From Armadillidium nasatum (taxonomy: Eukaryota > Arthropoda > Malacostraca > Isopoda > Armadillidiidae), in assembly GCA_009176605.1 (NCBI GenBank), contig SEYY01018451.1, forward strand, positions 32,501 to 67,500: a stretch of 35,000 nucleotides of DNA. The letters run 5' to 3'. A program made the translations under genes and the position numbers. The notes below the pieces were generated by a model. That model was not told where the DNA came from. It saw nothing but the letters and a program-made list of their open reading frames with translations, and did no database searches. Shown in pieces: positions 32,294 through 35,000 of the stretch (positions are counted from its first letter, which is position 1; the number at the start of each line of letters is the position of its first letter).

Positions 32294-34440
32294 CTTTTTT
32301 TTAAGAACGCCACCACTCACGCAGAGCCTTTTCAAGAGGGGGCACACACACGCACAAAGCTCAAAAACACACACACACACACCTAACGCACAGCCCTCAG
32401 GTGGGCGCAGACGGAAGCCTTGAAGAGTGGAAGATTAAATACAGGAGGAAAAATAAATGATGGTAGAGAGTTCCACAGAATAGAAGTGGCTGGAAAGAAG
32501 GAGATACCACAACGAGCTAGCCTAGGATTTCCTACGTCCACACAAAATTGGTGCGAAAGCAGGGCACCCCTTGTGCAACGAGGACGACGCAACGGTGGAG
32601 GAATGCGAGAGGCCAATTCCCTCGAGCACCTGCCATTGTAGTACCTGTAGAAAAGAGATAGCGCGCCAACGTCACGTCGCAGAGACAGAGGGTCAAGTGA
32701 GTTTGAAAGTAGGGGACAGTTTATTAATCTCTTAGCTTTTGACTCAACCCTATCCAGAAGAGAGGAGGAGCCGGAGCCCCCCCAAATGTGAGAACAGTAC
32801 TCCATACAAGGACGAATAAGACCCTTATATATTTGGAGTAACTGCTCAGAAGAAAAAAATTCTCGCAATCTGAACAGGACTCCCAGCTTCTTAGAGGCCG
32901 CTTTAGCAACCATTGTAATATGTGGTTTCCAAGACAGTTTGTTGTTTATGTTTAGACCAAGAATGTTAATGTTATTTACAGGTGAGACGGAGAGCCATCG
33001 AAGAGGATAGGAAAGTTAGGAGGTGTTTTTGAGAGGGAGATGTGAAGAAGTTGAGTTTTTAAAGAGTTGAATTTTACAAGGTTGCTATGACCCCACCGGG
33101 AAATCCATCCAGATCGGCAAGAATGGAATCGGAAAGTTGAAGACGAGAAGCAAGTCTAGAAGCAAAAGAGGGAGCAGATTTGAAATGAGTAGAAGAATGC
33201 AGAGTTGAATCATCAGCATAAGAGTGAACAGAGTTAGAAGTGCAGTGGAGAAGATCGTTAATGAAAAGTAAGAATAAGGTTGGAGATAAAACAGAACCCT
33301 GAGGAACACCACAGTTGACAGAAAAGGAGGAAGAGGTCGCTCCATCTACAACTGCCGAAATGGAACGATCTGAGAGAAAACTAGACAAGAGTAAGCAAAG
33401 GGAAGGAGGAAACCCAAAGGAAGGGAGCTTAGAGAGCAGTGACGCATGCCATACCCGGTCGAAAGCCTTGGATATGTCAAGCGCCACCACACAAGACTCC
33501 CCGAAGTCCCTAAGGGCAGAAGACCATAGATCAGTAAGATAGGAAAGTATGTCACCAGTTGACCTCGAGCGACGAAAGCCATACTGGTGATCAGAGAGAA
33601 GAGAATGAGACTCCAAATGATCCAGGAAATGAGAGTTGAGGAGAGTTTCAAAAATTTTAGATAGAACACAAGTGAGAGCTATAGGTCGATAGTTAGAAGG
33701 GTCAGAACGGCTACCTTTTTTCGGGATCGGCTGAACAAATGCACGCTTCCAGCATAGAGGAAAAGTATTAGTATTAAGGCATAGAGAGTAGAGCTGAACG
33801 AGGACAGGGGCCAACTCGGAAGCACACTCCCTCAGAACACGAGGGGAATGCCATCCGGGCCACTGGCCTTCCTGACGTTCATAGATTTCAGGATCCCATG
33901 CACCCGATCATGAGTAATTATAGGTAGAGGCATGGGACACCTGAGAGGAGAAGGAGTAGGAGGAGGGATGCCAGAATCGAGCAGGGTGGAATTAGATGAA
34001 AAAAGGAGGCCGAAGAGATTAGCCTTTTCAGAAGGAGTATTAGCTACAGAACCATCAGAGCGAATAAGAGGAGGAAAGGCAGATTTACAGAAGTTGTTAG
34101 AGATATTTTTGACAAGAGGCCAGAAATTTTTATCAGTAGGAGAGCCATGGAGGTCAGCGCACTTCCTTTTTAATGAAAGTACGCTTAGTCCGTCGAAGAA
34201 CATCCTGCAACGATTCCGAGCTGAATAAAATTAGCAAGAGTGATAGGAGAAGGAGAGTTTTTTCCATTCACGATAAGCATTGTCTCTCTCCGAAGGGCAA
34301 GAGAACAATTGCCATCGAACCAAGGATTTTGAGGAGAAAAGATTTAGTTGAAGATGGAATGAATTGCCCATCCCGTCAAGGATTACGGCCCCTATTTTCA
34401 GCAGAGACAGAAGCGTCCCCCGAGACAAAGCAAGATTCAC
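32294..34440 (-). pseudogene. LINE C (jockey-like), RT core intact, 5'-truncated
   Basis: A second, related jockey-type LINE. Downward on the minus strand: linker (34440-34203), then 34203-33832 (KNFWPLVKNISN, FGLLFSSNSTLLDSG, NVRKASGPDGIPLVF), frameshift, then 33814-33074, a 246-codon frame holding the RT core: WKRAFVQPIPKKGSRSDPSN, HQYGFRRSRSTGDILSYLTD, ALDISKAFDRVWHASLLSKL, VNCGVPQGSVLSPTLFLLFI and HSYADDSTLHSS with the catalytic YADD intact. After another break, 32913-32383 (176 codons) holds the C-terminal region (MEYCSHIWGGSGSSSLLDRV, SLFYRYYNGRCSRELASRIP). The 3' UTR has AC/GT repeats (32340-32382) and ends near an A-run (32294-32303). The endonuclease is missing. Less decayed than LINE A. 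Confidence 0.9.
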
Positions 34441-34470
34441 TCCAATATATTAAGATTAAGCTAAAAGGAG

Positions 34471-35000
<530 letters not shown>

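Overview
This is AT-rich eukaryotic (metazoan) DNA: intronic sequence of one plus-strand gene, packed with mobile elements and long (AT)n microsatellites. Spliced coding pieces, non-LTR retrotransposons, a hAT transposon with an 8-bp target duplication and a tRNA-derived SINE exclude a prokaryote. The very heavy simple-repeat load together with the type of jockey-like LINE would suit an invertebrate, perhaps a decapod crustacean; that is an inference, since no species-diagnostic gene was recognised.

Host gene. Four short plus-strand exons (232-410, 2776-2932, 18194-18331, 31919-31999) have AG/GT borders, join in frame (phases 0, 1, 1) and give a continuous, mostly helical, protein-like reading. 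I cannot name the protein. Its introns are about 2.4, 15.3 and 13.6 kb, and nearly everything else in the window lies inside them.

Layout. 1655-2417: 3' end of a CR1/Crack-like LINE with a trinucleotide tail. About 3345-11080: a 7.7-kb element built as a giant inverted repeat, with arms of about 2.1 kb around a 3.4-kb interior that holds some 15 diverged units of about 120 bp and no convincing gene; a partial reversed copy sits at 22600-24500. 11580-13290: minus-strand LINE 'B' (RTE-like). 13402-16959: decayed LINE 'A' (jockey-like) pieces with an internal tandem duplication. 17080-17161: a miRNA-like hairpin. 17448-17978: a near-perfect inverted repeat with an (AT)n centre. 20620-21150: LINE A endonuclease remnant. 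21120-22045: decayed minus-strand coding sequence of unknown origin. 24923-30720: two LINE A copies tail to tail around one (AT)n tract, the minus copy split by a 1.63-kb hAT element (27623-29255). 32300-34440: LINE 'C', minus strand, with an intact RT core. 34574-34720: hAT end fragment. 34843-35000: tRNA-derived SINE.

How it fits together. About nineteen (AT)n tracts, 2.7 kb in total, fall repeatedly at the 3' ends of LINE A copies and at other element borders, so LINE tails and/or preferential insertion into (AT)n may explain them. All LINE and hAT proteins seen here are broken; none looks able to move by itself.
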